From Methyloversatilis discipulorum (lineage in GTDB: Bacteria > Pseudomonadota > Gammaproteobacteria > Burkholderiales > Rhodocyclaceae), in NCBI RefSeq assembly GCF_000385375.1, contig NZ_ARVV01000001.1, forward strand, positions 2,914,001 through 2,978,000: 64,000 nt of DNA. The letters run 5' to 3'. The position numbers and the translations under genes are program-made. Below are positions 27,469-39,114 of the stretch, in pieces. The first letter of the stretch is position 1; each line of letters starts with the position of its first letter. The notes beneath the pieces were generated by a model that worked only from the letters and a program-made list of their open reading frames with translations, was not told the origin of the DNA and did not search any database.

Positions 27469-29490
27469 TCACTTGAAGCCCAGTCTCCACAGCAGCAGGA
27501 GACAGACACCGATCACCATTGCAAACGCGTAGCGGTAGATGTACCCGGTCTGTATGCCGCGGGCGAGGCGCGCAAACGCGCCGACAGCCGAGGCGGAACC
27601 GTTGATCAGCACACCGTCGATGATCGTGCGGTCGCCCGCGGCCCACAGGCCGCGACCCAGCAGACGGGCGCCACCAGCGAAGACGATCTCGTTGAAGCGG
27701 TCGAAGTAGTACTTGTTCTCGAGCACCGCATTGATCGGGCGGAAGATCGGCGCGATGCGGCCCGGCAGCGAGGGCATCGCGATGTACATGACCCAGGCCA
27801 GCACGACACCACCCAGCGCGAGCCAGAACGGCAGCGCGGTGAAACCGTGCATCGCCATGCCGGCGGCCGAGTGGAAGTGCTCACCGACCTTGGCCAGCAC
27901 GTCGTGCTCCGGCAGCACGGTCACGACGCCGTCGAACCAGTCGCCGAACAGCATGGGCTGCACGGTGAAGTAGCCAATGAACACCGACGGGATGGCCAGC
28001 AGCGCCAGCGGCACCCACACCACCCACGGCGACTCGTGCGGCTTCTCGCCCGGGGCGAGGCCATGGTGCTCGTCGTGGTGGTCATCGTCGTGATGATCGT
28101 CGCCGTGCGCAGGGTGATCGTCATGCGCCTTGCCGAAGTTCTCCGGGCCGTGGAACACGCGGAAATACATGCGGAAGGAGTAGAAGGCGGTGATGAACAC
28201 ACCGGCGACCACGCAGAAGTAGGCGTAGCCGGCACCCGGGATCGTCGAGAAATGCACTGCCTCGATGATCGAGTCCTTCGAGTAGAAGCCGGACAGGAAC
28301 GGCACACCGATCAGCGCCAGCGAACCGAGCAGCGACGTGAACCAGGTGATGGGCATGTATTTCCACAGGCCGCCCATATTGCGCATGTCCTGGTCGTGGT
28401 GCATGCCCATGATGACCGAACCGGCACCGAGGAAGAGCAGCGCCTTGAAGAAGGCGTGGGTCATCAGGTGAAACACCGCGGCCGAGTATGCCGACACGCC
28501 CAGCGCGACCGTCATGTAGCCAAGCTGCGACAGCGTCGAGTAGGCGACGACGCGCTTGATGTCGTTCTGGATGATGCCGAGGAAACCCATGAACAGCGCG
28601 GTCGTCGCGCCGATCACCAGCACGAAGGACAGTGCGGTTTCCGACAGTTCGAACAGCGGCGACATGCGGGTGACCATGAAGATGCCGGCCGTCACCATCG
28701 TCGCCGCGTGGATCAGCGCCGAGATCGGAGTCGGGCCTTCCATCGAATCCGGCAGCCAAACGTGCAGCGGCACCTGGGCCGACTTGCCCATCGCGCCGAT
28801 GAACAGGCCGATACACACCGCGGTCAGCAGCGGCCAGTCGGTACCGGCGACCGTCATGCCGACCAGTTCCTCGCGCTTGGCGAACACCTCGGCGTAATTC
28901 AGCGTGCCGGCGTAGGCCGCGATCAGGCCGATGCCGAGCAGGAAGCCGAAGTCACCGACGCGGTTCACCAGGAAGGCCTTCAGGTTGGCGTACACCGCGG
29001 TCGGGCGCTTGAACCAGAAGCCGATCAGCAGATAGGACACCAGACCCACCGCTTCCCAGCCGAAGAACAGCTGCACGAAGTTGTTGCTCATGACGAGCAT
29101 CAGCATCGAGAAGGTGAACAGCGAAATGTAGGAGAAGAAGCGGTTGTAGCCCGGGTCTTCGGCCATGTAGCCGATGGTGTAGAGGTGCACCATCAGCGAC
29201 ACCGAGGTGACGACCAGCATCATCATCACGGTGAGCTTGTCGATCTGGAAACCGATTTCCATCTTCAGATCGCCGCTGGTCGCCCAGGTGTAGAGCGCGC
29301 CATTGAAGCTGTTGCCGGCCTGCACGTCCTGGAAGATGACCCAGGACGCGACCAGTGCCACGGCGACGCCGAGGATGGTGACGCTGTGCGCGACCCAGCG
29401 CGGAATGACGCGGCAGAACAGGCCGGCGATGATGGCGCCGAACAGCGGCGCGAGCGGGACGAGCAGATAGAGCTTTTGCATCGATGTCAT
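27469..29490 (-). CDS. nuoL: Complex I subunit L
   Basis: A 673-residue membrane subunit, about 16 helices with the long lateral helix at the C-terminus. Landmarks: FFGWEAVGLVSYLLIGFWF (key glutamate), GAMGKSAQVPLHVWLPDSME (key lysine), THAFFKALLFLGAGSVI, KRVVAYSTLSQLGYMTVALG. A loop near residues 450-480, encoded at about 28060-28132, is strikingly rich in histidine and aspartate (GDDHHDDDHHDEHHG). The ATG at 29490 is chosen; an ATG three codons later (29481) is equally plausible, and a TTG overlapping the nuoK stop is possible. Confidence 0.96.
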   Translation of the reverse strand: MTSMQKLYLLVPLAPLFGAIIAGLFCRVIPRWVAHSVTILGVAVALVASWVIFQDVQAGNSFNGALYTWATSGDLKMEIGFQIDKLTVMMMLVVTSVSLMVHLYTIGYMAEDPGYNRFFSYISLFTFSMLMLVMSNNFVQLFFGWEAVGLVSYLLIGFWFKRPTAVYANLKAFLVNRVGDFGFLLGIGLIAAYAGTLNYAEVFAKREELVGMTVAGTDWPLLTAVCIGLFIGAMGKSAQVPLHVWLPDSMEGPTPISALIHAATMVTAGIFMVTRMSPLFELSETALSFVLVIGATTALFMGFLGIIQNDIKRVVAYSTLSQLGYMTVALGVSAYSAAVFHLMTHAFFKALLFLGAGSVIMGMHHDQDMRNMGGLWKYMPITWFTSLLGSLALIGVPFLSGFYSKDSIIEAVHFSTIPGAGYAYFCVVAGVFITAFYSFRMYFRVFHGPENFGKAHDDHPAHGDDHHDDDHHDEHHGLAPGEKPHESPWVVWVPLALLAIPSVFIGYFTVQPMLFGDWFDGVVTVLPEHDVLAKVGEHFHSAAGMAMHGFTALPFWLALGGVVLAWVMYIAMPSLPGRIAPIFRPINAVLENKYYFDRFNEIVFAGGARLLGRGLWAAGDRTIIDGVLINGSASAVGAFARLARGIQTGYIYRYAFAMVIGVCLLLLWRLGFK

Positions 29491-29495
29491 GTCGC

Positions 29496-29807
29496 TCAAC
29501 CTTTCAGGCTGTCCAGATCATCGACGTGGATGGTGTTCAGGTTGCGGAACAGCACCACGAGGATGGCCAGCCCGATCGCGGATTCCGCGGCGGCTACGGT
29601 AAGGATGAAGAAAACGAAGATCTGGCCGGACGGGTCGCCGAGGTAGTGCGAGAAGGCGACGAAATTCATGTTCACCGCCAGCAGCATCAGTTCGATCGCC
29701 ATCAGCAGAACGATGAGGTTCTTCCGGTTAAGGAAGATGCCGACCACGCTGATCGCGAACAGCACGGCGCCCAGCATCAGGAAATAGGAAAGGGGCAAGG
29801 AGGTCAT
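29496..29807 (-). CDS. nuoK: Complex I subunit K
   Basis: A 103-residue membrane subunit with three helices. The two buried glutamates are present ([19 protein letters not shown] and [18 protein letters not shown]). AAGG-GG-type Shine-Dalgarno (GGAGGT) lies just upstream of the ATG. Eighteen bases separate it from nuoJ. Confidence 0.97.
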   Translation of the reverse strand: MTSLPLSYFLMLGAVLFAISVVGIFLNRKNLIVLLMAIELMLLAVNMNFVAFSHYLGDPSGQIFVFFILTVAAAESAIGLAILVVLFRNLNTIHVDDLDSLKG

Positions 29808-29824
29808 GTCGTGCGCTTCTTTTC

Positions 29825-30430
29825 TCAGTCTTTCTCGGCCGGCATCGACACCAGGCGCACGCGGTCCTCACGGCGCACCGCGATCTGCTTGGCCGGTTCC
29901 TGGAACTTGGTGTCCTTGCGCTTGCGCATGGTCAGTGCGATGGCCGCGATGATGGCGACCAGCAGGATGACCGAAGCCAGTTCGAACGGATACACGTACT
30001 CGGTGTAGATCAGGCGCCCCAGTTCCTTGGTGTTGCTGTAGCCGGCGGCGGCGGCCTCGGGTGCCGGCATGCGATCCGCCGAGAAGTACTTCGCGCCCAG
30101 CACGGCGAACATCTCGGCCAGCATCAGGCCGGCGACGATGAGCCCCGGTACCAGATTCGCCCAGAAGCCCTCACGCATCCGTTCGATATTGATGTCCAGC
30201 ATCATCACGACGAAGAGGAAGAGCACCATCACCGCGCCGACGTAGACCAGTACCAGCGCGATCGCGAGGAACTCGGCCTGCAACAGCATCCAGATGCCAC
30301 CGGCGGTAAAGAAGGACAGCACCAAGTAGAGCGCCGCGTGCACCGGATTGCGCGCAGTGATGACGCGCAGCGATGCAGCGACCAGGATGGCGCTGAGGAA
30401 AAAGAAAACTGCGGTCTGGAAATCCATCAT
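29825..30430 (-). CDS. nuoJ: Complex I subunit J
   Basis: A 201-residue membrane subunit with five helices. Typical segments: [60 protein letters not shown] (with the pi-bulge helix region) and [20 protein letters not shown], followed by a basic cytoplasmic tail. Two adjacent ATG codons (30430 and 30427) could both start it. It lies 54 bases after nuoI. Confidence 0.96.
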   Translation of the reverse strand: MMDFQTAVFFFLSAILVAASLRVITARNPVHAALYLVLSFFTAGGIWMLLQAEFLAIALVLVYVGAVMVLFLFVVMMLDINIERMREGFWANLVPGLIVAGLMLAEMFAVLGAKYFSADRMPAPEAAAAGYSNTKELGRLIYTEYVYPFELASVILLVAIIAAIALTMRKRKDTKFQEPAKQIAVRREDRVRLVSMPAEKD

Positions 30431-30484
30431 CGGTTCGTTCTTGTCCGTTCCCTTGAGCCCTGCCCGCTCACGCGGGCCCGGCCA

Positions 30485-30973
30485 TCAGCGGTACTTCGAG
30501 TCCGCTTCCCTGTCCTTGGCGATCTGCGTTTCATAGCGGTCGCCGACGGCCAGCAGCATCTGCTTGGTGTAGTACAGGTCGCCGCGCTTTTCACCGTGGT
30601 ACTCGAGCACCCGCGTTTCGACGATGGCATCGACCGGACAGGCTTCCTCGCAGAAACCGCAGAAGATGCACTTGGTCAGATCGATGTCGTAACGCGTGGT
30701 ACGACGGGTGCCGTCGTCACGCTGGTCCGACTCGATGGTGATGGCCATCGCCGGGCACACCGCCTCGCACAGCTTGCAGGCGATGCAGCGTTCCTCGCCG
30801 TTCGGATAGCGGCGCAGCGCGTGCAGGCCGCGGAAACGCGGCGACTGCGGCGTCTTCTCTTCCGGAAACTGCAGGGTGATCTTGCGCGCGAACAGGTGAC
30901 GGCCGGTCAGCGCCATGCCCTTCACCAGTTCGGTCAGCATCAGCCCGCCGAACAAATCTCTCATCGAACCCAT
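30485..30973 (-). CDS. nuoI: Complex I subunit I (2 x 4Fe-4S)
   Basis: A 162-residue ferredoxin-like subunit of the peripheral arm. Two complete cluster motifs, [12 protein letters not shown] (63-74) and [12 protein letters not shown] (102-113), bind the N6a and N6b clusters that pass electrons to NuoB. The N-terminal amphipathic helix ([19 protein letters not shown]) anchors it at the membrane. It lies ten bases after nuoH. Confidence 0.98.
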   Translation of the reverse strand: MGSMRDLFGGLMLTELVKGMALTGRHLFARKITLQFPEEKTPQSPRFRGLHALRRYPNGEERCIACKLCEAVCPAMAITIESDQRDDGTRRTTRYDIDLTKCIFCGFCEEACPVDAIVETRVLEYHGEKRGDLYYTKQMLLAVGDRYETQIAKDREADSKYR

Positions 30974-30983
30974 AACGCGTCCC

Positions 30984-32051
30984 TTACTTCCAGATCGACA
31001 GCGGAGACATCATCCAGCCGCCGATGAACACGAGCCACACGATGGTGACCGGGATGAAAACCTTCCAGCCCAGACGCATGATCTGGTCATAGCGGTAGCG
31101 CGGGAAAGTCGCGCGCAGCCACAGGAAGAAGAACAGGCAGAAAGCGCTCTTCACTGCCAGCCAGTGGAAACCGTCCGGCAGGAAACCGACCGGCGACAGC
31201 CAGCCGCCGAGGAACATGATCGAGGTCAGCGTCGCGATCAGGATCATGTTGGCGTACTCGGCCAGGAAGAACAGCGCGAACGCCATGCCCGAGTACTCGA
31301 TCATGTGACCGGCCACGATTTCCGATTCGCCTTCCACCACGTCGAACGGCGAGCGGTTGGTTTCGGCCACGCCGGCGATGAAGTAGACGATGAACATCGG
31401 GAACAGCGGCAGCCAGTTCCACGACAGCACGCCCAGACCCATGTTGGCGAACATGCCCTCGCCCTGCCCGCGCACGATGTCCGACAGGTTCAGGCTCTGC
31501 GACACCATCAGCACGGTCACCAGCGCGAAGCCCATGGCGATTTCGTAGGCGACGATCTGCGCCGCCGAGCGCAGGCTGCCGAGGAAGGCGTACTTCGAGT
31601 TCGACGCCCAGCCGGCGATGATGACGCCGTACACACCCATCGACGTGATGGCCATGATGTAGAGCAGACCGGCGTTGATGTCGGCCAGCACCAGACCGTC
31701 GTTGAACGGGATGACTGCCCAGGCGGCCAGCGACGGCGCCAGCGCCAGCACCGGAGCGAGCACGAACAGCGTCTTGCTCGACGCCGACGGCAGCACGATT
31801 TCCTTGAACAGCAGCTTGAGACCGTCGGCGATCGGCTGCGCCAGACCGCCCAGCGCCTTGATGCCGAAGAAGGTGACGCGGTTCGGGCCGTTGCGCACCT
31901 GCATCCAGCCGATGATCTTGCGCTCGGCCAGCGTCAGGTAGGCGACACAGCCCATCAGCGGCAGGATGATCGCGAAGATCTTGACCAGGGTCCATACCGG
32001 CACCCAGGCGGCGCCGAGCAGGTCCTGCACGGGTTGCAGCAGCGCGTCCAT
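30984..32051 (-). CDS. nuoH: Complex I subunit H
   Basis: A 355-residue membrane subunit with eight helices forming the quinone-access channel with NuoB and NuoD. Signatures: [79 protein letters not shown]. The ATG at 32051 overlaps the TAA stop of nuoG by one base; the frame extends 20 codons upstream into nuoG but lacks conservation there. Confidence 0.98.
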   Translation of the reverse strand: MDALLQPVQDLLGAAWVPVWTLVKIFAIILPLMGCVAYLTLAERKIIGWMQVRNGPNRVTFFGIKALGGLAQPIADGLKLLFKEIVLPSASSKTLFVLAPVLALAPSLAAWAVIPFNDGLVLADINAGLLYIMAITSMGVYGVIIAGWASNSKYAFLGSLRSAAQIVAYEIAMGFALVTVLMVSQSLNLSDIVRGQGEGMFANMGLGVLSWNWLPLFPMFIVYFIAGVAETNRSPFDVVEGESEIVAGHMIEYSGMAFALFFLAEYANMILIATLTSIMFLGGWLSPVGFLPDGFHWLAVKSAFCLFFFLWLRATFPRYRYDQIMRLGWKVFIPVTIVWLVFIGGWMMSPLSIWK

Positions 32052-34375
32052 TACAGGGCCTCCACGTTCAGGATGCCGGACAGCGTGCCCAGCGGCGCGG
32101 TCTGCGGCCAACCGGCCGACACGCGCACGCAGCCCGCGGGCACCGTCTCATCCAGCGCAAGATCGAGTTCGCTCGACCAGGCCGAGCCACGCACCCGCGC
32201 GCGCTTCGCCTCGGTCAGGCCCTGCGCCGCGGCGGTCGCTGCATTCAGGCGGGCGGTCGGCGCGGCCGAGTCGCGTGCGGCGGCCAGCGCCGGCGCGCGA
32301 CGCACCAGTGCGTCGTTGCGGTAGATCGGGAAATCGGCGATGCGCTGCAGGCCGCTCACGGCAGTTGCGCGCGCGAACGGTACGTCGCTCGCCGTGTTGT
32401 CCAGCTTGTATTCGGGCAGCCAGCCATTGGCACCGGCCAGCGCTTCGTCGCGCACCGCTTCCGACGAATCGAACTTGAAGCCGCCCAGTTCGAGCATGCT
32501 GCCGAGCACGCGCAGCACCTTCCACGCCGGACGGGTTTCGCCCTTCGGACGCACCACCGCGTGGAAGCTCTGGATGCGGCCTTCGCAGCTCACGTAGGTG
32601 CCGGACGTTTCGGTGAAGGGCGACACCGGCAGCAGGCAGTCGGCGTAGTCGAGACCGGTCTTGAACGGCGACATGACGATGACCGTGTCGGCGCCCTTCA
32701 GCGCTTCGACCGCCATCGGCGCGTTGGCCGCGTCGAGTTCGGGTTCGGTGTGCAGCAGCACGTAGGCGCGCAGGCCGCCGAGCAGCATCTGCTGCGCGTT
32801 CAGGCCGGATTGCGCACCGACCGCGGCGGCGCCGACGCTGTTCGCGGCTTCGCCCAGATAACCCAGCGTGGCGCCGGTCAGGCGCGCCAGTTCCTGCGCC
32901 AGTGCGTGCAGGCCGGCGGCGTCCGGATGCTGCTGGACGACGGAACCGAGGAAGATGGCGCGTTCGCCGTCGTCACACAGGCTCTGTGCAGTGCGCCGGG
33001 CCGCATCCGACACCTCGGCCGATTCAGCACCGGCGGGCACGGCGACGCCGCGGATCTCGGCGGCGGCCTTCACCAGCGCGGCCAGTTCGCCGGCCAGTGC
33101 CGACGGCGCGACGGTGACGCGCGCGAAGGTGGTCATCAGCCAATCTTCGTTGCTGACGCCGAGCGCGCTGACGCGGGTGCCACGACGGGCTGCCTGACGC
33201 AGGCGCTGCGCCATCAGCGGGTGATCCTTGCGCAGGAAGCTGCCGACAACCAGCGCTGCGGACAGCTTCGATACGTCGGCAACCTTCATGCCCAGCCAGG
33301 GGATGCCGGCCAGCTTGCCGTCCAGCCCGAAGTCGGTCTGGCGCAGGCGGTGATCGATGCTGCCGCCACCGAGGCCGCGCATCAGTTGCGCGCCCAGATA
33401 AAGCTCTTCGGTCGTCGAGTACGGCGCAGCCAGCATGCCGATCTTCGCCGCACCGTGTTCGTCGGCGACGCGCTTCAGGCTGTTGGCGGCGTATTCGAGC
33501 GCGGTCTGCCAATCGACCTCGATCCACTTGCCGTCCTGCTTGATCATCGGCGTGGTCAGACGGTCTTCACCGTTCAGCGCTTCGTAGGAGAAGCGGTCAC
33601 GGTCGGAAATCCAGCACTCGTTGACCTCTTCGTTCTCCAGCGGCAGCACGCGCTTCACTTCGTCGTGTTTGACCTGGACGACGACGTTGGTACCCAGGCT
33701 GTCGTGCGGACTTACGGTCTTGCGGCGCGACAGTTCCCAGGTACGGGCCGAATAGCGGAACGGCTTGGACGTGAGCGCACCGACCGGGCACAGGTCGATC
33801 ATATTGCCCGACAGTTCGGAATCGACGGTGTGACCGACGAAGGTCATGATTTCCGAATGCTCGCCGCGGTTGGCCATGCCCAGTTCCATGACGCCGGCGA
33901 TTTCCTGGCCGAAGCGCACGCAGCGGGTGCAGTGGATGCAGCGGGTCATGTCGGTCGAAATCAGCGGACCGAGATTCTTGTTCATCACCACCCGCTTCTC
34001 TTCCTGATAGCGGGAGGCCGACGCGCCGTAGCCCACGGCGAGATCCTGCAGCTGGCACTCGCCGCCCTGATCGCAGATCGGGCAGTCGAGCGGGTGATTG
34101 ATCAGCAGGAACTCCATCACGCCCTTCTGCGCGGTGATGGCCTGATCGGAGTGCGTCTGCACCTTCATGCCGTTGGTGACCGGCGTGGCACACGCCGGCA
34201 GCGGCTTCGGCGCGCGCTCGACCTGCACCAGACACATGCGGCAGTTGGCGGCGATGGACAGCTTCTTGTGATAGCAGAAGTGCGGAATGTGCAGGCCCAG
34301 ACGGTTGGCCGCATCCATCACGGTGCTGCCGTCCGGCACTTCCAGCTTCTGGCCGTCGATTTCGATCTCTAGCAT
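32051..34375 (-). CDS. nuoG: Complex I subunit G (large Fe-S subunit)
   Basis: A 774-residue peripheral-arm subunit. N-terminal 2Fe-2S ferredoxin ([20 protein letters not shown], plus the later ACATPV), the HxxxC 4Fe-4S motif ([18 protein letters not shown]) and a further 4Fe-4S ([33 protein letters not shown]). The extra cysteines of the N7 cluster found in E. coli and Thermus are not visible after [12 protein letters not shown], so N7 is absent as in mitochondria-like enzymes. The rest is a degenerate molybdopterin oxidoreductase fold. The ATG overlaps the nuoF stop by seven bases. Confidence 0.97.
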   Translation of the reverse strand: MLEIEIDGQKLEVPDGSTVMDAANRLGLHIPHFCYHKKLSIAANCRMCLVQVERAPKPLPACATPVTNGMKVQTHSDQAITAQKGVMEFLLINHPLDCPICDQGGECQLQDLAVGYGASASRYQEEKRVVMNKNLGPLISTDMTRCIHCTRCVRFGQEIAGVMELGMANRGEHSEIMTFVGHTVDSELSGNMIDLCPVGALTSKPFRYSARTWELSRRKTVSPHDSLGTNVVVQVKHDEVKRVLPLENEEVNECWISDRDRFSYEALNGEDRLTTPMIKQDGKWIEVDWQTALEYAANSLKRVADEHGAAKIGMLAAPYSTTEELYLGAQLMRGLGGGSIDHRLRQTDFGLDGKLAGIPWLGMKVADVSKLSAALVVGSFLRKDHPLMAQRLRQAARRGTRVSALGVSNEDWLMTTFARVTVAPSALAGELAALVKAAAEIRGVAVPAGAESAEVSDAARRTAQSLCDDGERAIFLGSVVQQHPDAAGLHALAQELARLTGATLGYLGEAANSVGAAAVGAQSGLNAQQMLLGGLRAYVLLHTEPELDAANAPMAVEALKGADTVIVMSPFKTGLDYADCLLPVSPFTETSGTYVSCEGRIQSFHAVVRPKGETRPAWKVLRVLGSMLELGGFKFDSSEAVRDEALAGANGWLPEYKLDNTASDVPFARATAVSGLQRIADFPIYRNDALVRRAPALAAARDSAAPTARLNAATAAAQGLTEAKRARVRGSAWSSELDLALDETVPAGCVRVSAGWPQTAPLGTLSGILNVEAL

Positions 34376-35703
34376 GCTGCGTGTTCCACGTAAATGCGGC
34401 TGCCTTCGCGCTGCACGTCCACCGGGACGAGGCAGTGCTTGTGCTCGACGTGATACTCAAATTCGGACCGGAAGTGCTTGATGAAGCTCTTCACCGGGAA
34501 AGCGGCGGCGTCGCCCAGCGCGCAGATGGTGCGGCCGGCGATGTTGCTGGCGACGTTGTCCAGCGTGTCGAGGTCGTCCGGGCGGCCCTGGCCGTGCTCG
34601 ATGCGATGCACCATGCGGTACAGCCAGCCGGTACCTTCGCGGCAGGGCGTGCACTGGCCGCAGGATTCCTCGTGATAGAAGTAGGACAGACGCTCCAGCG
34701 ACTTCACCATGCAGGTGGTTTCGTCCATCACGATGACCGCGCCCGAGCCCAGCATCGAGCCGGCCTTGGAGATGGAGTCATAGTCCATCGTGCAGTCCAT
34801 CATGATGTCGGCCGGCAGCACCGGTGCAGACGAGCCGCCGGGAATGACCGCCTTCAGCTTGCGGCCGCCGCGCATGCCGCCGCACATTTCGAGCAGCGCC
34901 GCGAACGGCGTGCCGAGCGGAATTTCATAGACACCCGGGCGATTGACGTGGCCCGACACCGAGAAGATCTTGGTGCCGCCGTTGTTCGGCTTGCCCAGCG
35001 CCTGGAAGGCCTCACCACCGTTGTTGATGATCCACGGAATGGCCGCGAAGGTTTCCGTGTTGTTGATCGTGGTCGGCTTGCCGTACAGGCCGTGACTGGC
35101 CGGGAAAGGCGGCTTGAAGCGCGGCTGACCCTTCTTGCCTTCGATCGATTCGAGCAGCGCGGTTTCTTCGCCGCAGATGTAGGCGCCCCAGCCGTGGTGC
35201 GCGAACAGGTCGAAATCGAAGCCCTTGCCGAGGATGTTCTTGCCGATGAAGCCGGCGGCGCGCGCCTCGGCCAGCGCTTCCTCGAAGCGCTGGTACAGCG
35301 AGAACACCTCGCCGTGGATGTAGTTGTAGCCGCGGGTGCAGCCCATCACGAAGCCGGCGATGGCCATGCCCTCGATGACCAGATGCGGGTTGTAGCGCAG
35401 CAGGTCGCGGTCCTTGAAGGTGCCCGGTTCGCCTTCGTCCGAATTGCAGACGACGTACTTGTCCATCGGAAACTGGCGCGGCATGAAGCTCCACTTCAGG
35501 CCGGTCGGGAAACCTGCGCCGCCACGGCCGCGCAGGTCGGATTTCTTCACCTCGGCGATGATCTGGTCCGCCGTCATGCCGGATTCGAGAATCTTGCGCA
35601 GCGCCGAATAGCCGCCGCGCTTGATGTAGTGCTCGATGCCCCAGGTGTTGTCGCCGTCGAGGCCGGCGAGCAGGATGGCTTGCGGGTTCTCGGGGGCGTT
35701 CAT
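34369..35703 (-). CDS. nuoF: Complex I subunit F (NADH and FMN site)
   Basis: A 444-residue NADH-binding flavoprotein. FMN/NADH motifs: [60 protein letters not shown], and the N3 4Fe-4S ligands [15 protein letters not shown] plus a later cysteine ([12 protein letters not shown]). The ATG at 35703 overlaps the nuoE stop by four bases (ATGA), which fixes the start against a frame 35 codons longer. Confidence 0.98.
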   Translation of the reverse strand: MNAPENPQAILLAGLDGDNTWGIEHYIKRGGYSALRKILESGMTADQIIAEVKKSDLRGRGGAGFPTGLKWSFMPRQFPMDKYVVCNSDEGEPGTFKDRDLLRYNPHLVIEGMAIAGFVMGCTRGYNYIHGEVFSLYQRFEEALAEARAAGFIGKNILGKGFDFDLFAHHGWGAYICGEETALLESIEGKKGQPRFKPPFPASHGLYGKPTTINNTETFAAIPWIINNGGEAFQALGKPNNGGTKIFSVSGHVNRPGVYEIPLGTPFAALLEMCGGMRGGRKLKAVIPGGSSAPVLPADIMMDCTMDYDSISKAGSMLGSGAVIVMDETTCMVKSLERLSYFYHEESCGQCTPCREGTGWLYRMVHRIEHGQGRPDDLDTLDNVASNIAGRTICALGDAAAFPVKSFIKHFRSEFEYHVEHKHCLVPVDVQREGSRIYVEHAAC

Positions 35704-36191
35704 TTCAGTTCGTCCAGCAGTGCGTCGATCTTTTCGCGGCTCATCCAGCTGCACAGACGCGTGTTGTTGACGATGATGGCCGGCGCGTCGCCGCACACGC
35801 CCATGCACTCGCCTTCCTTCAGCGTGAAGCGGCCGTCGGCCGTGGTTTCGTTGAAACCGATGCCCAGCTTCTCCTTCACGTACTCGGCCGCCTGCTCGCC
35901 GCCGGACAGCGCACAGGGCAGATTGGTGCAGACGGTGATCTTCCAGCGACCGACCGGCTTCACGTCGTACATGTTGTAGAAGGTGGCCACTTCCATCGCC
36001 GCCATCGGCGGGATGTTCAGATGCAGGGCCACGGCTTCGATCGCCTCGGGCGACAGCCAGCCGTTCTGTTCCTGCGCGATGCGCAGGCCGGCCATCACGG
36101 CGGAGATCGCCTGGCCTTCGGGGTACTTCGCGACTTCGCGGTCGATCGCCGCGCGCGAAGCGTCACTCAGCGCAAAACTCATTCTGTCCAT
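35700..36191 (-). CDS. nuoE: Complex I subunit E (2Fe-2S)
   Basis: A 163-residue thioredoxin-like 2Fe-2S subunit. Cluster ligands: VCTNLPCAL and [16 protein letters not shown]. The upstream helical domain ([17 protein letters not shown]) is also normal. Three starts are possible: GTG at 36197, ATG at 36191 (chosen, nearest to GGTGAGC) and ATG at 36182. It lies 34 bases after nuoD. Confidence 0.95.
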   Translation of the reverse strand: MDRMSFALSDASRAAIDREVAKYPEGQAISAVMAGLRIAQEQNGWLSPEAIEAVALHLNIPPMAAMEVATFYNMYDVKPVGRWKITVCTNLPCALSGGEQAAEYVKEKLGIGFNETTADGRFTLKEGECMGVCGDAPAIIVNNTRLCSWMSREKIDALLDELK

Positions 36192-36225
36192 GCTCACCGG
36201 TTACTCGCGGTCACTGAGCGGTCGC

Positions 36226-37479
36226 TCAACGGTCAATCTCGCCGAACACGATGTCCATCGTGCCGATGATGGCGACGACGTCGGAAATCATGTGTCCGCG
36301 GGACATTTCATCCATCGCCGCCAGGTGTGCGAAACCGGGCGCGCGGATCTTCAGGCGGTAGGGCTTGTTGGCACCGTCCGACATCGCGTAGATGCCGAAC
36401 TCGCCCTTCGGGTGCTCCACCGCGGCATAACACTCGCCTTTCGGCACGTGGATGCCTTCGGTGAACAGCTTGAAGTGGTGGATCAGCTCTTCCATATTGC
36501 CCTTCATCGCTTCGCGCGACGGCGGTGCAACCTTGTGGTTGGGGCTGATGACCGGACCCGGGTTCTTGCGCAGCCAGTCGATGCACTGACGGATGATGCG
36601 GTTGGACTGGCGCATCTCTTCGATGCGGACCAGATAGCGGTCGTAGCTGTCGCCGTTGGTGCCGACCGGGATGTCGAAATCCATGCGGTCGTACACTTCG
36701 TAGGGCTGCTTCTTGCGCAGGTCCCAGGCGATGCCCGAACCACGCAGCATCGGGCCGGTGAAGCCCAGCGCCTTGGCACGTTCCGGCGTCACGATGCCGA
36801 TATCGACCAGACGCTGCTTCCAGATACGGTTGTCGGTGAGCAGGGTTTCGTACTCATCGACATAGCGCGGGAAGCGGTTGGTAAAGTCCTCGAGGAAGTC
36901 GAGCATCGAACCGCTGCGGTTCTCGTTCAGGCGCTTGATCGCTTCGGCGTTCTTGAACTTGTTCGCCTGGTACTGCGGCATCGTGTCCGGCAGGTCGCGA
37001 TAGACGCCGCCCGGACGGTAGTAGGCCGCGTGCATGCGCGCACCCGACACCGCCTCGTAGGCGTCCATCAGGTCTTCGCGCTCGCGGAAGGCGTACAGGA
37101 ACACCGTCATCGCGCCGACGTCGAGCGCATGCGCGCCGAGCCACAGCAGGTGATTCAGGATGCGCGTGATCTCGTCGAACATGACGCGGATGTACTGCGC
37201 GCGCTCCGGCACGTCGATCTGCAGCAGCTTCTCGATCGCCATGCAGTAGGCGTGCTCGTTGCACATCATCGACACGTAGTCGAGACGGTCCATGTAGGGC
37301 ACGCTCTGCACCCAGGTACGGGTTTCGGCCAGCTTCTCGGTCGCGCGATGCAGAAGACCGATGTGCGGGTCGGCGCGCTGGACGACTTCGCCGTCCAGTT
37401 CGAGCACCAGGCGCAGCACGCCGTGGGCCGCCGGATGCTGCGGCCCGAAGTTCATCGTGTAGTTGCGGATTTCAGCCAT
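36226..37479 (-). CDS. nuoD: Complex I subunit D (49 kDa)
   Basis: A 417-residue subunit lining the quinone pocket. Signatures: [20 protein letters not shown] (quinone-binding histidine), [40 protein letters not shown], and the C-terminal [12 protein letters not shown]. It is separate from NuoC, unlike the fused protein of E. coli. Its ATG overlaps the nuoC stop by eight bases. Confidence 0.98.
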   Translation of the reverse strand: MAEIRNYTMNFGPQHPAAHGVLRLVLELDGEVVQRADPHIGLLHRATEKLAETRTWVQSVPYMDRLDYVSMMCNEHAYCMAIEKLLQIDVPERAQYIRVMFDEITRILNHLLWLGAHALDVGAMTVFLYAFREREDLMDAYEAVSGARMHAAYYRPGGVYRDLPDTMPQYQANKFKNAEAIKRLNENRSGSMLDFLEDFTNRFPRYVDEYETLLTDNRIWKQRLVDIGIVTPERAKALGFTGPMLRGSGIAWDLRKKQPYEVYDRMDFDIPVGTNGDSYDRYLVRIEEMRQSNRIIRQCIDWLRKNPGPVISPNHKVAPPSREAMKGNMEELIHHFKLFTEGIHVPKGECYAAVEHPKGEFGIYAMSDGANKPYRLKIRAPGFAHLAAMDEMSRGHMISDVVAIIGTMDIVFGEIDR

Positions 37480-38074
37480 GGCCGACGTCCCCGTAGTTTT
37501 CTTCGCGCACGACGCGCGGTGTGACTTCGCGCGGTGCGATGGTGACCGGCTGGTAGATGACGCGCTTGGTTTCCGGGTCGTAGCGCATTTCGACGTGACC
37601 GGAAATCGGGAAGTCCTTGCGGAACGGGTGACCGACGAAACCGTAATCGGTCAGCAGGCGACGCAGGTCGCCGTGTCCGGCGAACATGATGCCGAACAGG
37701 TCGAAGGCTTCGCGCTCGAACCAGTTGGCCGCAGGCCATACGTCGTTCACCGAGGCGATGACCGGAAAGTCCTCGTCCGCCACGAAGGCGCGCAGGCGCA
37801 GCCGCAGGTTGGCGGCGATCGACATCAGATGCACCACGACCGCGTAGCGAGCGCCCGAAGAGCGGGTCGCGTGCGTCGACAGATCGAGGCCGCACAGGTC
37901 GATCAGCTGCTCGAACGGTGTGTCGGCATGATCGCGCAGTGCGAGCGCGATGTCGTGGTAATCGTCGGCGCCGACCTCGATGGTCAGCTCGCCCAGTTCG
38001 ACGGAGGCAGTGCGGATCTTGTCGCCGAACTGCGCCGTCAGCGCGTCGCGCAGGGATTCAATGCGTGTGCTCAT
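37472..38074 (-). CDS. nuoC: Complex I subunit C (30 kDa)
   Basis: A 200-residue peripheral subunit. The family signature is [20 protein letters not shown] followed by [20 protein letters not shown]; the last part ([20 protein letters not shown]) is the usual linker towards Nuo[13 protein letters not shown] at 38074 is the only good start. It follows nuoB by five bases. Confidence 0.97.
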   Translation of the reverse strand: MSTRIESLRDALTAQFGDKIRTASVELGELTIEVGADDYHDIALALRDHADTPFEQLIDLCGLDLSTHATRSSGARYAVVVHLMSIAANLRLRLRAFVADEDFPVIASVNDVWPAANWFEREAFDLFGIMFAGHGDLRRLLTDYGFVGHPFRKDFPISGHVEMRYDPETKRVIYQPVTIAPREVTPRVVREENYGDVGHG

Positions 38075-38079
38075 GACGT

Positions 38080-38556
38080 TCAGCGGGCGATGGTGCTGGT
38101 ACGGCGGATCTTGTTCTGCAGCTGCATCAGGCCGTAGATCAGCGCCTCGGCCGTCGGCGGACAGCCCGGCACATAGACGTCGACCGGCACGATGCGGTCG
38201 CAGCCGCGCACCACCGAATAGGAGTAATGGTAGTAACCACCGCCGTTGGCACAGGAGCCCATCGACAGCACCCAGCGCGGCTCGGGCATCTGGTCATAGA
38301 CGCGACGCAGCGCCGGCGCCATCTTGTTGCACAGCGTGCCGGCCACGATCATCAGATCGGACTGCCGGGGGCTCGGGCGAAACACGATGCCGAAGCGGTC
38401 GAGGTCGTAACGCGAAGCACCCGCCTGCATCATCTCGACAGCACAGCAAGCCAGACCGAAGGTCATCGGCCACAGCGAGCCGGTGCGGGTCCAGTTGATC
38501 AGCTTGTCGAGCTGAGTCGTGACGAAGCCTTCCTGAAGAACGCCTTCAATGCTCAT
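38080..38556 (-). CDS. nuoB: Complex I subunit B (N2 cluster)
   Basis: A 158-residue subunit carrying the terminal N2 4Fe-4S cluster. Ligands: tandem cysteines C37-C38 ([11 protein letters not shown]), GTLCNKMAP, and [15 protein letters not shown], with [20 protein letters not shown] between. It hands electrons to quinone with NuoD and NuoH. It lies 54 bases after nuoA. Confidence 0.98.
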   Translation of the reverse strand: MSIEGVLQEGFVTTQLDKLINWTRTGSLWPMTFGLACCAVEMMQAGASRYDLDRFGIVFRPSPRQSDLMIVAGTLCNKMAPALRRVYDQMPEPRWVLSMGSCANGGGYYHYSYSVVRGCDRIVPVDVYVPGCPPTAEALIYGLMQLQNKIRRTSTIAR

Positions 38557-38610
38557 CGATCAATCCGTCGTAATAACTTAATTGGGCAGACGCCCGACCG
38601 CCTGGCAGGA

Positions 38611-38967
38611 TTACTCCCAGTCCAGCGCGCCCTTCTTCCATTCGTAGACGAAACCCACGACCAGAATGCCGAGGAAAATCATCATCGCGACAAAACCGAA
38701 CATGCCGATCTCTTCGAGCACGATGGCCCACGGGAAGAGGAAGGCGATTTCCAGGTCGAACAGGATGAACAGGATGGCCACGAGGTAGTAGCGCACGTCG
38801 AACTTCATGCGCGTGTCTTCGAACGCTTCGAAGCCGCACTCGTAGGGGGAGAGCTTGTCGGGGTCCGGGCGGCTGGGGCCGACCAGCTTGCCGGCGATCA
38901 TCGGCACGAAACCGAAACCGATGCCGATGAGAATGAACAGAAGGATCGGAAAGTATTCGATCAACAT
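38611..38967 (-). CDS. nuoA: Complex I subunit A
   Basis: A 118-residue membrane subunit with three helices and the long first loop that seals the quinone cavity: [60 protein letters not shown]. It is the first of fourteen nuo genes, all on one strand in the order A to N. It lies 147 bases after secG, across a gap with a perfect hairpin. Confidence 0.98.
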   Translation of the reverse strand: MLIEYFPILLFILIGIGFGFVPMIAGKLVGPSRPDPDKLSPYECGFEAFEDTRMKFDVRYYLVAILFILFDLEIAFLFPWAIVLEEIGMFGFVAMMIFLGILVVGFVYEWKKGALDWE

Positions 38968-39070
38968 GACGGGTTATTCATGCGTGAAATCATTTCCGGC
39001 GGCACGGGGAGTAATCCGGGGCCGGCTCACGGCGCACCACCGATCGGCTGCGCACCACGTTGCACTGCAG

Positions 39071-39102
39071 CGTGAAACGCGCGGAGTATAGCGCGTTTCA
39101 CG
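39071..39102. terminator. Perfect 12-base hairpin between secG and nuoA
   Basis: CGTGAAACGCGC (39071-39082) and GCGCGTTTCACG (39091-39102) pair fully around the loop GGAGTATA. On the minus strand there is no T-run after the stem. The loop reads TATACT on that strand, a possible -10, but no -35 fits at 16-18 bases. It may separate secG from nuo transcription or stabilise a processed end. Confidence 0.5.
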
Positions 39103-39114
39103 ATCAATGCGGAC

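Noticed and set aside
38968..39114. tRNA-Leu expected between secG and nuoA
   Set aside because: No acceptor stem, TTCGA loop or CCA-like end is present; the gap holds only a hairpin.
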